From Zygnema cylindricum (Eukaryota > Streptophyta > Zygnematophyceae > Zygnematales > Zygnemataceae), in assembly GCA_037447655.1 (NCBI GenBank), contig JBBHKE010001428.1, forward strand, positions 1-64,000: a stretch of DNA of 64,000 nucleotides, in the 5' to 3' direction. The translations under genes were made by a program, and so were the position numbers. The notes beneath the pieces were generated by a model. The model was not told the origin of the DNA, searched no databases, and was given only the letters and a program-made list of their open reading frames with translations. Each line of letters starts with the position of its first letter. The stretch's first letter is position 1. Positions 31,822-46,000 of this stretch are shown here, piece after piece.

Positions 31822-32776
31822 GAATAGATTAAGTAAAAGCGCAGGCAGCCTGCCTCCACCTTCTCTCCTTAACCCTTATACTTGTTGTAGTCACTGAAGT
31901 TGAGAGAGAGAGTGGTGGAGCCATGGCTTCCTTAGCTACATAGAAAAGACTGTAGAGTGACATAAGTCAATCTTAACAAAAAGGTTGAGTCTGGCTGGAC
32001 TCGAACCTACGACCGGCAAAGCGAGGCGTAGCCGTCAGCTCTAACCGGTCTATTGTAGAAGTTCGTTAGAGTACATAGGCTTTGAATGGTATTTAAACAT
32101 TGTTACGGAACCTAAATCCGATTAACCAAATTAGAGATAACAAACATAGAGACTAGTTGCAATATAGTGCGAACAAAAACCCGCACGAAACAAATGTATC
32201 GGACATTTGTTTTAACGGTTAATATTAGAAGCCGGTTTACATCCGACAACATGCATCATCGAGGAGATCCCTAAATGGCCGTTTTGGCGGATTTCGGGCG
32301 TGACATGACTTGGCGCCACGCGCCATGATAGAATTGGAAAGCGGGAATCCCGGAGAGCATGAGAACAATGAAAAAGACAGACGTCCACTCCATGGCCTTG
32401 TGGTACACAGGTCGTACAAAAACGACATCGGTCATATTACCTTTTTGTACTGTACAGTCCTCTAATTGGTTTGAACATCAGTAGAAAGAGGTTGTGAGAG
32501 GGGTTTAGGACTTAGAGGATTGAGGAGGTAGCAACCTCTCTCCCAATGAGCTTGTATAAATATTGGCATCTTTGCCATTTGATAATTAATCGCCTGGTTG
32601 GGCGATTTTAATGATTCTTTTTGCTATGGGCCCAAGGGAGTCCAAACTGCACAGGGGTGCTGTCAAATTGTGTATTTGTTTGCTTGTGTAGTAGTGGTCT
32701 TAGTTGAAGAAGGGTAAGTAAAAAACTTTTTAGAGGCTTCTTAGAATCTGTAGTCCAACGGGGACACATAATTGCT
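31822..32776 (+). repeat. LTR-a (5' LTR of element 2, left end lost)
   Basis: Aligns with LTR-b from GAATAGATTAAGTAAAAG onward; about 45 bp of its 5' end are missing. It contains TATAAATATTGGCATC near 32,556 and ends ...AATTGCT. Confidence 0.85.
31983..32060 (-). other. Antisense tRNA-like segment in LTR-a
   Basis: On the - strand, GACCGGTTAGAGCTGACGGC (D-arm-like) precedes GTAGGTTCGAGTCC, an exact B-box. Better preserved than in Copia-1. Confidence 0.6.
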
Positions 32777-35700
32777 GGTTATGGACCCACCCTCTAGGGT
32801 ACCCATCTTTAATGGATCTAGATTCATTTATTGGGAAGCTATGATTACATGGGCTTTGTGTGAAAAATGATACTGGGTATTGGTAGTGGACAAGTGAAAC
32901 GCCCACCTCAAAGAATCCCACCAGGGTTTGGTGGAGTGAGGTTTTCTGCAGCAATATCTCCTCCGATGGAGGAGGCTGATGATGGGGACAGCAACGTGTC
33001 TAAAAAATAGAAAAGGAAGGAGACACCTCTCACTCCTATTGCCAGAGCACCCGGAGCGGTGGCCGTATAGACGGAAGAAAACGATATTCAAATGTGGGAA
33101 TAGACCAACATCGCTGCCAGACATTTCATTCTGAGGAACCTTACTGAAGCTCTGGCAACCTCCCATCTTCACATTCTCAAAGCCGAGGAGTTGCGGGAGA
33201 ATTTAGTTGAGATCTACAGAGCTGGTACCATTCAAGAACTCCAGCTGGCCTAGCAATGGCTACGAGATTACATTTACAAAGGGGGAAAAATGTTAGACTA
33301 CTGTAATGATCTTTGTTGCTTGTTTATAGAGATGGAAAGTGCCGGGTGGACAAGTACAATGAAGATGAAAGTCAACACCTCATCATCAAATACCCAATGA
33401 ATATGAGAACATAGTGACCGGCAGAGAAATGGATGATAGTTCTGGAAGGAACATTAGTTGGTGATACTTGTACAGGAGAACACTATTGAGATTCAGAGAG
33501 GTGGAAAGAGCGTTCAAGCTTTAGTTGCCAGAACAAATCGGTGGGGGATGGATTCGAGAAAACGGCTTTAAAAGAGAGAGAGATTAGTCTAGAGGACCAA
33601 GGCCCCCAAAGAGTCTTTGTTATTTTTGCAAAAAGCCGAGACACTTCATTGCATATTGCATCAAGCTGTTGAAGGTGAAGCTCGAAAGGAACCATGGAGG
33701 GGGTTCTTTCGGAGGGAAGAAGAATGCATTTGTGGTCACACAAGTGAAAGGAGAGACCAAGGAGGACGAGTTTTTTGAGGAGGAGGACAGGGAACTCCTA
33801 CTTGACGAGAACCTGGAGGAGAAGGAGATCCCTCATAAACACGAGTGTGCTCCTAGAGCCATTCGGGAAGATCCACAAGAAGGTTGGATCATCGACTCAA
33901 GTGTATCCATGCATATGTATCGTGATAAACACCTCTTCACCAAGCTAAGAAAGATCCCTACAGTAGAGATAGGAATGGGGATGGGAGAGTAGTTACTACA
34001 GATCTAGTAGGTTTTGTAGTTTTGAAAGTCTCACTAAAGTATAAGACTTTTATACTCACCTTGTGAGGATGTACTTTACATTCCTCAGCTGAGTAAAAAT
34101 CTTGTCTCTACGTCTGTGTTAGATGACAAAGAGTTTGATACTTTCACTAGAAAGGGAGTCTTTACAGCTAAGTATGGGGATGAAGTTTACTTCATAGCAG
34201 ATAAGGGTAGCCAAGGAATGTTTAGGCTTAACTTGTGTAATAAAAAGAAGAATGCTTACTAAATTTGTGTCCAAAACTTGATGATGTGGCATAAGCGGTT
34301 GGGGCATGTGCATTTTGATAAGCTAAGGGAAATGAAGAAGCTTGGAGTAGTAGAAAGCATTCAGTTTGGGTACAATGAAATGATAGATGATTGTAGTGTT
34401 TATGCCCAAGGAAAGGCTCATAGACACCCCTTTCCTCAAACTGCCACATATATAGGTGAGAAAGTACTAGATTTGGTCCACACAGATATCTGGGGACCGA
34501 CAAAAGTACCTTCGGTTGGAGGAAAGAGGTATATGATGAAATTCACTGATGACTCGTCTAGATATTCTATAGTCTACTTCATAAAAAAAAGTTTGAAGCA
34601 CCAACTTACTTCAAAGAATATAAAGCTTGGAGAGAGAAGTTGCACGGAACCCCCATTAGAAAGATAAGGAATGATAATGGAGAAGAATATACCTCTAACC
34701 AGTTTGAGGAATACTTGAGGGATGAGGGAGTTCTGCATTAGAAAACTGTACCGTATAATCCAGAACAGAATGGGGTAGCTGAGAGGTTTATACGCACGCA
34801 AGAAGATAGTGTATGTAGTATTAAGCCGACAACAAGGTAGGAAAAAGGTTTTGGGGAGAAGCCATAAACTGTGCTAACTTCATTAAGAAGAGAGTCCTTA
34901 CATCACCTGTGAAAGGTATGACACCTTATGAGAGATGGGTTGGAAGGAAACTAGATGTCCCTCACCTGAAAGAATTCGGTAGTGAAGTTTACAGTCTTGA
35001 TACGGATAGGAATAACTGGAAACTAGATGCCAAAGGGAAACTTGGATATTTTGTGGGATATGATGAGGATGTCAAAAGATATAGAGACTATGACTTAGCA
35101 AAACAAGATATCATTTTGGTAAAACACCTAGTTGTCATGGATGAAGAGAATTCACTGATCTCTTCCAATAAACCTAGAAAAAGAGAATCAGTTTGAGAAC
35201 GATAGTGAGGAGGACTCGGAACCTCCCGAAAAGGACATGAGTGAAAAAGTGATTGCAGATTCAGGGGAGATCCAAGATGGGGGAGGTATACCCGAATCTC
35301 CCCATATCTCTATACACTTCGAGGAGATGGAGGAAAAGGAGGAGTTAGAACCGTTTTTATGGATAGGGGAGCCGAGGAGACAGTTAGGAAGAACCCAAGA
35401 CTTCCCGCCATTCCAACTTTGTACTTTGAGGGAGGACGAAGAAGCAGCAAAAGGCTACAGGAAAAACACGCAGCTCACAAGGTAACTAAGCTGTCTCACC
35501 CTGATGTGCCATAGTCATACTCAGAGGCAATGGACAGTCTGGAGAAAGACAAATGGGTTTGAGCCATAAATGATGAGATGGCCTGCATCATGGAAGCAAA
35601 TACTTCGGAGCTAATGGATTGTCCTCCGAATAGAAACCGATTGGGTGCAAATAGGTATATAAACTCAAGCTGAACCAAGATAATACTATTGAGAGATAGA

Positions 35701-37109
35701 AGGCTTGGTTGGTAGCAAAGGGGTTCACCCAAAAAGAAAGGATAGATTATGAGGAGACTTTTGCTCCGGTAGTTCGGTTCCCATCATTAAGGCTTCTCCT
35801 CAGTCTAGCGGCACCAGAAGACATGGAATTACACCAGTTATTAATTAAGACTATCTTCCTCAATGGTGAACGAGAGGAAAAAATCTTCAAGCGGCAACGA
35901 GAGGGGTTTTTAGAGGAAGGAGAGGTGAGTAAAGTCTGCCGACTCATAAAGTCCTTATATAGACTAAAGCAAGCTCCCAGACAATGGAATGAAAAACTAG
36001 ATGAGTTTCTCACCGTTTTGGGATATATCCAAATCAATTTTTACCATTCTATTTATATGTTTGAGGTTGAGAATGGTGTTATTTTCATTGCAATTTATGC
36101 AGAAGACTTGTAGGTATTAAGTTAGCATATGGAAAAGATCAATAAGTTCAAAAAAGATCTTTGAAGCAAGTTTGACATGAAGGATTTAAAGGAGGCAAGA
36201 TACATTCTGGGAATTCAAATGGAGAGAGATATGGGGAAGAAGATTATCAAACTTACTCAGAAAGAAGCTATAGGGAATATGCTTGAGAAATTCCAAATGG
36301 AAAAGGCAAACTTCTGTAACACTCCCATGGACTTGAAGAAAGTAAGAGATGGGAGTGTAGAAGGAGGGGTGATATCTTTAGATGATCAGATGAGTTAAGA
36401 AGAGAGACAGTTTATGAAGTCTATTCCTTACAGACAGGTTGTAGAAAGCTTAATTTAATTTATGAACTATACAAGGCCCGAAATAGCGACAGCAGTTGGA
36501 GTCCTCAATAGGAGTCTAAATGATCATAGGAAGAGAGATTGGGAGGCAGCCAAGAGAGTCATGAGATATTTGGTAGGAACTAGGGATTTATGGTTGCATT
36601 GTGGAGGGGATCACACTCACATCACTACTTTGAGTGATGCCAGTTATTGGGATGCACCTATGAGAAGATGCACTTCTGGATATGTATTGTATGTGGGGGA
36701 ATGTGCTTGCTATTGGAGTAGCAAGCAACAAAAGGTGATTGCTCAGTCCACTATGGAGGCTGAGTACATGGCAACATGTTCTGCTGTGAAAGAGCTAATG
36801 TGGGTTAAGTCTTTATTCCGAGAATTGGGGTTTATGAAAGAGGGTGTGCATGAAGTTTTTATGATAATATGGTTCCATTACAATTATCGCCAATCTAAAA
36901 CATCACTTCAAGGATAAACATATGGACATAAGATTAATTTTCGTAAGAGAGAAGGTTATAAACAAAATTGTGAATCTTGTGTATAGAGGTGATGGGGAAA
37001 TGGTGGCTGATATGATGACCAAACCTGTGCCATCTCCCAAGTTAAAAATATTGTAGACAAAAGTGTGGATTAAAACAAATATTGAAATTAGACTAGAAAA
37101 TAAAGGGAG
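32777..37109 (+). pseudogene. Copia element 2 interior (degenerate gag-pol)
   Basis: Starts with the primer-binding site GGTTATGGACCCACC (one change from Copia-1). All domains are traceable in order: gag with an in-frame stop near 33,008, zinc knuckle (CYFCKKPRHFIAYC near 33,620), protease with DSS instead of DSG near 33,894, MMWHKRLGHVHFDKL at about 34,281, integrase, RT from about 35,560 with YAED instead of YVDD near 36,097, and RNase H to about 37,080. Numerous stops and frameshifts. It ends in a purine tract (AAAATAAAGGGAG) before LTR-b. Confidence 0.9.
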
Positions 37110-38041
37110 TGTTGAAATCACTAGATTTAGGGTGTATTTTCTAAGTTTGAATAGATGAAGTAAAAGCGCAAGCATCCTGCCTCCACCTTCTCTCGCTAAC
37201 CCCCATACTTGTTGAAGTCACTGAAGTTGAGAGAGAGAGCGGTGGAGCCATGGCTGCCTTAGCTACACACGCAAGACTGTAGAGTGACATAAGTCACTCT
37301 TAACAAAAAGGTTGAGTCCGGTAAGACTCGAACCTCCGACTGGCCGAGCGAGGCGTAGTTGACAGCTCTAACTAGTGTGTCGTAGAAATTCGTTAGAGTA
37401 TATAGGGTTTGAATGGTATTTAAAAATTGTTACGGAACCTTAATCCGATTAAAGGAATTAGAGATAACAAACATAGAGACTAGTTGTAATATAGTGCAAA
37501 AAAACACCTGCACGAAATAAATGTACAGGACATTTGTTTTAACGGCTAATATTAGAAGCCGGTTTAGATCCGACGGCACGCATCATCGCCGAGATCCCTA
37601 AATGGCCACTTTGGCGGTTTTCGAGCGTGACATGATTCGGCGCCACGTGGCATGATAGAATTGGAAAAGAGGAATCATAGAGAGCATGAGAACAAGTCTG
37701 AAAAAGACATATGCCCACTCCACGGCCTTGTCGTACACAGGTCGTACAAAAAAGACATCAACCATAGTACCTTTTTGTACTGTACAGTCCTCTGATAGGT
37801 TCATATATCAGTAGGTAGGGGTTGTGAGAGGGGTTTAGGACTTATAGTATTGAGGATGTAGCCGCCTCTCTCCCAATGATCTTGTACAAATATTGGCATC
37901 TTCGCCACTTGATAATTAATTGCCTGGTTGGGCGTTTTAAGTGATTCTTTTTGTTCTATGCTCAGGGGAGTCTAGACTGCACAGGGTGCAGTCTGACTCT
38001 TTATTTGTGTGCTTGTGTAGCAGTGGTCCTAGTTGAAGAAG
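37110..38041 (+). repeat. LTR-b (shared by elements 2 and 3, 3' end lost)
   Basis: Begins TGTTGAAATC after the purine tract. Near 38,042 it jumps from LTR sequence (AGTTGAAGAAGG) into gag, so the LTR end, primer-binding site and gag start are deleted. Confidence 0.85.
37311..37385 (-). other. Antisense tRNA-like segment in LTR-b
   Basis: GTTAGAGCTGTCAACTACGC... followed by GGAGGTTCGAGTC on the - strand; same position in the LTR as in LTR-a and LTR-d. Confidence 0.55.
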
Positions 38042-38439
38042 GATTGAAGCTATAATCACATGGGATTTGTGTGAAAAACGATACTGGGATATTGTTAGTG
38101 GACATGTGAAACGCCCACATCAGGGAACCCCACTAGGGTTTCGTGGAGTGAGGTTTTCAGCAACAGCATCTGCTCCAACGGAGGAGGCTGACGATGGGGA
38201 CAGCAACGTGTCTAAAAAAGGGAAAAGGAAGGAGACACCTCTCACTACTATGCCACGGCATGAAGAGCGGCGGCCTTAAAGACCGAAGAATGCGATATTC
38301 AAATGTGTGAATACACCAACATGGCTACCAGACATTTTATTCTGAAGAACCTTACTCAAGCGTTGGCAACCTCCCATCTTGACATTCTCAAGGCCGAGGA
38401 GTTGTGGGAGACTTTAGTTGAGATCTATAGAGCTGGTAC

Positions 38440-39680
38440 TGAAACTCTGTGTACTCCATTGCTCACAGAAATCGCAGATCCAAAAGAAGCTAATCTAGAT
38501 AGTGCCAACTCTTATTTGATATAAACCCAAATGATTGACCCCTTAACAATCAAAACCCCATTAGACCCTCAACCTTGTGAAAAAAGACTTTTTGTGTGCT
38601 TAGTTCCACCACAGAATGCAAAGTTAGAATTTGAGTTTTGGACACATTCACCCACTTTGACTTTCCCTTAGAAATGCAGCCACCCAGCCAAGAAAAAACT
38701 TTAACCGACTACACCCTTGTGTAGCCTGGACTCCTTTGAGTTCGCAGCAAAAAGAATCACTGAATTTGCTCCCTTGATCATTAAGTTATGGCTGGTCAAA
38801 GATGACCTTTATAGTTACAAGCTCCCTTACAATGAGGTACCTAAATATCACTAAGTCTTGATCTGCCTACTCACGACTACCTACTACTAAACCCTAGTCC
38901 AGTAGGAACACTATATAGTACAAGAAGGTACAATGGGAGATGTACTTATTGTACGGCCATTGTAGAATATGGTCTACAAGATGACACATGTCAAATTGGG
39001 AGCCATGGTTCCTCCTCCCATCTTCTCCGGTATCAAATAATATGACGCCACGTGGCACCACATGACGTTATCTCCGAATGCCGCCAAAAGCTCACTTCGC
39101 GTGGCGGCTACAATGCTGGCCGTCCGATCAAAACATATTTTACAAGGTTCAGATTCGCGTAGATGCATGAATTATTTCTCTTCGTTGGTCTGGTGTTAAT
39201 TAGATGTCACGTTAGTGTTTATATTTCTTTGAAACCTATCATATGTATCGTTTCGTAGCGCCTTAATGGTTAAAGCGCCCGGCTGTAGGGAAACTAGAGG
39301 TCGCAGGCTTAAATCCGGTCTAGAGCAGCTTTTAGTTATTTGTCAGTTTGTCTGGGAATTCTCTAACTGAACACTTTTAAATACCTATTGCACTAATTAT
39401 ATCTCAAGGTTGATTTAGTCCGCTGCCAACTCCTTCAACAGCTAGTAGGTTCCAGGATCAAATCCTAGTTTGTCAGAATCTTTTTGGTACAAACTAAGTA
39501 TTAGCCTATTCTCTGTCTCTTTGGACATTATAGACAGCCATAGCCCTAGCTCTCTCTCCGATCTTCAGTGACTGCAACATGTATGGGGACTGGGGAGTTT
39601 GAGCGAGAAACATGCTGCCTTTGCTAACTTACTCTATTTATTTTTCCAATACAGACCTTGAAAATACATCAATTTCAACC
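38440..39680 (-). repeat. Solo LTR in reverse orientation inside element 3
   Basis: Read on the - strand it starts (G)GTTGAAATTGATGTATTTTC and contains the conserved block AGTGATTCTTTTTGCTGCGA...GGAGTCCAGGCTACAC found in Copia-1 LTRs. It is 1,241 bp and related but diverged. The flanking gag sequence rejoins exactly, with no recognisable target duplication. Confidence 0.75.
39252..39328 (+). other. tRNA-like segment (Tyr-like) in the inverted LTR
   Basis: On the + strand: GTAGCGCCTTAATGGTTAAA (A-box region with a GCGC/GCGC D-stem), GGCTGTAGGG (anticodon-arm-like, GTA as in tRNA-Tyr), then AGGTCGCAGGCTTAAATCC (B-box-like T-arm). It is antisense to the LTR, as in the other LTRs, and the best tRNA look-alike in the window. 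No acceptor stem is evident. Confidence 0.5.
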
Positions 39681-42324
39681 CATTCAAGAACTCCAACTGG
39701 CCTAGCAATGTCTAGGGGATTACACTTACAAAGGGGAAAAAAATTTAGACTACTGTAATGATCTCTTTTGCTTTTTATAGAGATGGTAAGTGTCGGGTTG
39801 ACAGGTACAATGAAGATGAAAGTCAACACTCTCATCATGAAATTGCCTAATGAATATGAGAACATAGTGTACCACGTGCAGGAAATGGATGACAGTTCTT
39901 GGAAGTGGAAAACAGTGGTCCGGATGATACTTCTACAAGAGAACACAATTGAGATTCGGAGAGGTGGAAAGATCGTTCAAGCTTTAGCTGCCAGTACAAA
40001 CCGGTGGGGGAAGGATTCGAGAGAGATCAGTTTGGATGACAAAGGCCCCCAAAGGGTCTGTGTTATTTTGCAAATAGCCAAGACATTTTATTGCAGATTG
40101 CATCAAGTTGTCAGAGCTGAGGCTCCAAGAGAACCATGGAGGGGGTTCTTTCACAGGGAAGAAGAAAGCACTGGTGTTCACACAAGTGAAAGGAGAGACC
40201 GAGAAGGATGAGTCCTCCTCCGAGGAAGACAGGGAACTCTTTCTTGACGAGAACCTGGAGGAGAAGGAGATCCCTCGAAAACAAGAGTGTGCCCGTGGAG
40301 CCATTCGAGAAGCTCCACAGGAAGGTTGGATCATCGACTCAGATGCATCCATGCATATGTGTTGTGACAAACACCTCTTCACCAAGCTAAAAAAGATCCC
40401 TACTGTAGAGGTGGACTATAGGGATGGGAGAGTAGTTACTTCAGATCTAGTTTGTTCGGTATTTATGAAAGTTTTAGTAAAGTGTAAGACTTCTATACTC
40501 ACCTTCTCAGATGTACTCTAGATTCCTTAGCTAAGTAAAAATCTTATCTCTACGTCTGTATTAGATGAAAAAGAATTTGATTCCTTCACTAGAAAGAGAG
40601 TCTTTACAGCTAAGTATGGGGATAAAGTCTACTTCACAGCAGATAAGGGTAGCCAAGGAATGTTTAAGCTTAACCTGAGTAATGAAAAGAAAAATGCTTA
40701 CTATATTGGTGTCCCAAACTTGATGATGTGGCATAAGCGGTTGGGGCATATGCATTTTGATAGGCTGAGGGAAACGAAAAAGCTTGGGGAAGTAGAAAGG
40801 ATTCAGTTTGGGGACAATGAAATGATGGATGATTGTAGTGCTTATGCCTAAAGAAACGCTCATAGACTCCCTTTTCCTAAAACTGCCACATATATAGGTG
40901 AGAAAGTACTAGATCTGGTCCACACAGATATCTAGGGACCGACAAAAGTTCCTTCGGTCGGAGGAAAGAGGTATATGATAAAAATCACCGATGACTTGTC
41001 TAGATACTCTAGAGTCTATTTATAAAAAAAAAGTCTGAAGCACCAACTTACTTCAAAGAATATAAAGCTTGGAGTGAGAAGTTGCACGGAACCCCCATTA
41101 GAAAGTTAAAGAGTAATAATGGAGAGAATATACCTCTAACCAGTTTGAGGAATACTTGAGGTATGAGGGAGTTCAGCATTAGAAAACTGTATCGTATAAT
41201 CTAGAATAAAATGGGGTAGCTGAGAGGTTGAACTGGACTCTAGGAGATAGTATATGTAGTATGTTGGCCGAAAAGAAGGTAGGAAAAAGGTTTTGGGCAG
41301 AAGCCATGAACTGTGTTAACTATATTAAGGATAGAGTCCTTGCCCCAGTTGTGAGAGGTATGACACCTTATGAGAGATGGGTTGGAAGAAAACCAGATGT
41401 CCCTCACCTAAAAGTATTCGGTAGTGAAGTTTACTGTCTTGATACGAATAGGAAAAAGTGGAAACTAGATGCCAAAAGGAAGCCTGGATATTTTGTGGGA
41501 TATGATAAGGATGTCAAGGGATATAGAGTCTATGACTTAGCAAAACAAGATATCATTCTGGTAAAACACCAATTTGTCATTGATGAAGGGAAGTCATTTG
41601 ATCCCTTAAATATACCAAGAAAATAATAATCAATTTTGAGGCCGAGAGGGAGGAGGACTCGGATCCTCTCGAAAAAGACATGAGTGAAAAAGTGATTGTA
41701 GATTTACAGGAGATCCAAGATTGCGGAGGTAAACCCGAATCTCCCCATATCTCTATACACTCTAAGAAAACTGAGGAGGAGGAGGAGTTAGAACTGGCTT
41801 CGACGGATAGGGGAACCGAGGAGACAGTTAGGAGAAACCCGAGACTTCCCTCCATTCCAGCTTCGTACTTTGAGGGAGGATGTAAAAGCAGCAAAAGGAT
41901 ACAGGAAAAGTAGGCAGCTCATAAGATAACTAAGTTGTCTCACCCTGAGGAGCCCCAGTCATACTCAGAGGCAATGGACAGTCTGGAGAAAAACAGATGG
42001 GTTAGAGCCATAAATCATGAGATGGCCACCATCATGGAAGCAAATACTTGGGAGCTAGTGGATTGTCTTCCGGACTGAAAACTGATTGGGTGCAAATTGG
42101 TATTTAAACTAAAATTGAACCAAGATAATAATATTGAGAGATATAAGGCTTGGTTGGTAGCAAAGGAGTTCACCCAAAAAATAGGGATAGATTGTGAAGA
42201 GACTTTTGCTCTGGTGGTTCGGTTCCCAGCAGTAAGGATTCTCCTCAGTCTAGCGGCAGCAGGAGACATGGAAATACACCCGATGGATATTAAGACTGCG
42301 TTCCTCAATGGTGAACCAGAGGAA

Positions 42325-43059
42325 AGTTTGTCGTAGAAGTCCGTTTGGAGATATAGGGTTTGATAAGTATCTAAACTATTGTATAATACTGAAGTCATTT
42401 AACTGAAATATGGACGAATGAACATAGGACTTGTTAAGGTTTAGAGCGAACGTTATTACGCACGAAACAAATGTATCGGACATTTGTTTCAACGGTCGAC
42501 ATTTAATGTCGAATTTTAATCCGACGGCGCACGGCATCGCCGAGATCGCGGAATGGTCAATTTGGCTTTTATGGACGAGGCATGACCTAGCGCCGCGTGG
42601 AAGGATGACATTCGGTCGCGGGAATTCGGCAGAATTTACAAACAAGTTGAAAAGTGACACGCGTCCACTTAGTAGCCTTGTCGTACACCGACCGTACAGA
42701 AAATACATCGGCCGTAGTACCTTTTCCGTACTTTACAGTTTTATGATTGGTTCGAAATTCAGTAGATAGGGGTTGTGAGAGAGGTTTAGGACTTAGGAAA
42801 TTTTTGGTAGATAGTCACCTCTCTCTCTAAGAGAGCTTTATATAAACTGGCATTTTTGCCAGCTCATAACTTATCGCTAGTTGGCCGTTTTAAATGATTC
42901 TTTTTGCTATAGACTCGAGGAGTCCATGCTACACAAGGGTGCGGATAAACTGTCATTTTGCCTTCTAGGACAGCAGTGGTTGTGGCTTGAAGTGGGTAAG
43001 TTAAATATTATGTAGAGGCTTCCTGTATTCTGTGGTCCAATGGAGGACACAGAATTGTA
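42325..43059 (+). repeat. LTR-c (5' LTR of element 4, 5' part lost)
   Basis: Matches LTR-d from AGTTTGTCGTAGAAGTCCG to its end; the first roughly 280 bp, including the tRNA-like segment, are missing. Ends ...GAATTGTA (CA changed to TA). Confidence 0.88.
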
Positions 43060-43074
43060 GGTTATGGGCCCATC
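43060..43074 (+). other. Element 4 primer-binding site
   Basis: GGTTATGGGCCCATC, the initiator tRNA-Met anticodon-half match as in Copia-1, with one change at position 14. Confidence 0.75.
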
Positions 43075-46000
43075 CTCTAAGGTCCCCACTTTCAATGGAT
43101 CTAGGTTCATCTATTGGGAAGCCATGATGATGGGAGCTTTGTGCGGAAAAAGATACTAGGGTATCGTCAGTGGACAAGTGAAACGTCCACCTTCGGGAAC
43201 TCCACCAGGATTTGGAGGAGTAATGTTTCGTGTAGCAACTGCTGCCTCAGCGGAGGAGGAAGGAGATGGGGACAACATTGTGTACAAAAAAGGGAAAGGG
43301 AAGGAGACACCCCTTACTCCTATTGCCACAGTACCGGGAGCGGTGACCGTGAAGACCGTGGAGAACGATAATCAAATGTGGGAGGATGTAAACATGGTTG
43401 CCAAGAACTTCATTCTGAGGCACCTCACTCAAGCTTTGGCCACCCCCCATCTTCACATTTACAAGGCTGAGGAGTTGTGGGTGTGTTTGGTGGAGATTTT
43501 TAGAGCTGGAACTATTCAGGAGCTCTAGTTGGTTGTGCAAAAACTAGTGAGTTACACTTACAAAAGAGGAAAGACGTTAGATTACTGTAATGATTTTTTT
43601 TGTTTCTATATGGAGATGGAAAGTGCCGGGTGGACAGGTACAATGAAAATGAAAGTTAACACCCTTATCATGAAGTTACCAGATGAGTACGAGAACATAG
43701 TGTACCGAGTGTAGGAAATGGCTGATAGTTCATGGAAATGGAACACAGTGGTCAAGATGATACTTGTGCAGGAAAACACCATAGAGATTAGGAGAGGAGG
43801 AAAGAGCATTCAAGCTGTACCAGCAGTAGGGGACCGATGGGGGAAGGACCCGAAGAAATCGTACAAAGGGGAAAGAGATAATTCTAGAGGACCGAGGCCC
43901 CCAAAGGGTCTTTGTCATTTTTGCAAAAAGTCGGGACACTTCATCGCAGATTGTGTCAAGCTGTCGGAGCTGAGGCTCCAAGAGAACCGTGGAGGGGGTT
44001 CTTTCGGAGGGAAATAAAAGATACTTGTGGTTACAAAAGTGACAAGAGAAACCTTGGATGAGTCTTCTGAGGAGGATGGGGAGCTTCTTCTTGAGAGAAT
44101 GTGGAGGAGAAGGAGATCCCTCGTAGACAAAAATGTGCCCTTGGAGCAATTCGGGAGGCTCCACAGGAAGGATGGATCATCGACTCAGGTGCATCCATGC
44201 ATATGTGTCGTGATAAGAACTCTTCACTAAGCTAAGAAAGATCCCTACTGTAGAGATAGAGTATGGGGATAGGAGAGTGGTTACTACAGATCTAGTGGGA
44301 TCAGTAGATCTGAAAGTCTTAGTGGAGGGTAAGACTTCTATACTTAGATTTTCAGATGTACTCTACATTCCTCAGCTGTGTAAAAATCTTGTCTCTACGT
44401 TTGTGTTAGATGAGAAAGAGTTTGATACCTTCACTAGAAAGGGAGTCTTTACAGCTAAGTATGGGGATAAAGTTTACTTCACGGCAGATAAGGGTAGCCA
44501 AGGAATGTTTAGGCTTAACTTGAGTAATGAAGAGAAGAATGCTTACTATGTTGGTGTTCCTAAGGTGATGATTTGACATAAGCGGTTGGGGCATGTGCAT
44601 TTTGATAGGTTGAGGGAAATGAAAAACCTTGGGGTAGTAGAAGGCATTCAGTTTGGGGATAATAAAATGATGGATGATTGTAGTGGTTGTGCTCAAGGTA
44701 AGGCTCACAGACTTCCCTTTCCCAAAGCCGCCACAGGTAGAGGAGAGAAAGTATTAGACTTGGTCCACACAGATATTTGAGAGCGTGCAAAAGTACCTTC
44801 GGTTGGAGGAAAAATATTTATGATGACAATAAAGGATGACTGGTCTAGATACTCTAGAGTATACTTTCAAAAAACAAAACCTGAAGCATCTACTTACTTC
44901 AAAATATATAAAGCCTGGAGTGAGAAGTTGCAAGAAACTCCTATTAAGAGGATAAGAAGTGATAAGGGGGGGAATATACCTCTTACTAGTTTGAGGAATA
45001 TCTGAGAGATGAGGGAGTGAGCACCAGAAAAATTGTACCATATAACCCTGAACAAAACGGGGTAGCTGAGAGGTTGAATCGAACACTAGGAGATAGTGCA
45101 TGCAGTATGTTGGCCGACAAGAAAATAGGAAAGAGATTTTGGGCAGAAGTAATGAAATGTGCCAATTACATTAAGAATAAAGTCTTTACATCAGTTGTAA
45201 AGGGAGTGATACCTTATGAGAGATGGGTTGGAAGGAAACTAGATATCTCACACCTTAAAGTATTCGGTAGCCAAGTTTACAATCTTGACAGGGATAGGAA
45301 AAACTGGAAACTAGATGCTAAGGAAAAACCTGGATACTTTGTGGGATATGATAAGGATGTCAAGGGATATAGAGTCTATGACTTAGCAAATAAAGATATC
45401 ATTCTGGTCAAACACCTAGTTGTCATGGATGAAAGGAAGTCATTTGACCCTTTCAAATATACAAAGAAGATAAGAATCAGATTTGAGTTCGAGAGTGAAG
45501 AGAACTCGATCGTTCCCGAAAAGGAAATGAATGAAACCGTGATTGCAGATTCGAGGAGATGCGAGATACAGCAGACTTACCGGAAATCTCACATACTCTT
45601 ATGGACTTCGAGGAGATAGAAGAAGTGGGACCTGAACCGGCTCCCATAGATAGGGGAGCCGATGAAAAAGTTAGGAGAAATCCAAGACTTCCATCCATTC
45701 CAGTTTCGGAGTTTGAGGGAGAAAGAATGAGCAGCAAAAGGATACAAGAAAAATAGGCCGCTCATAAGGTAACTAAGCTATCTCACCCAGATGAGCCTCA
45801 GTCTTACTCGGAGGCAGTAAATAGTCCTGAGAAAGAAAGGTGGATTAGAGCCATAAATGATGAGATGGCTTCGATCATAGAAGCAAATACTTCGGAGCTA
45901 ACGGATTGTCCTCTAGACAGAAAACCTATTGAGTGTAAATGGGTATTTAAACTAAAACTGAACCCAGATAATACCATTGAGAGATATAAGGCTCGATTAG

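Larger units (their letters stand above)
38042..42324 (+). pseudogene. Copia element 3 interior (degenerate, split by an inverted LTR)
   Basis: Gag 38,042-38,439, interrupted by an inverted LTR (38,440-39,680), then gag resumes without loss at CATTCAAGAACTCC. Protease reads DSDAS instead of DSGAS near 40,338. Integrase and RT follow with several stops. RT ends abruptly at FLNGEPEES (42,324), where LTR-c begins, so the catalytic RT part and RNase H are deleted. Confidence 0.88.

Noticed and set aside
39252-39328. A genuine tRNA-Tyr gene
   Set aside because: D-, anticodon- and T-arm-like parts are visible but there is no paired acceptor stem, and it lies at the same antisense place in an LTR as other tRNA-like segments.
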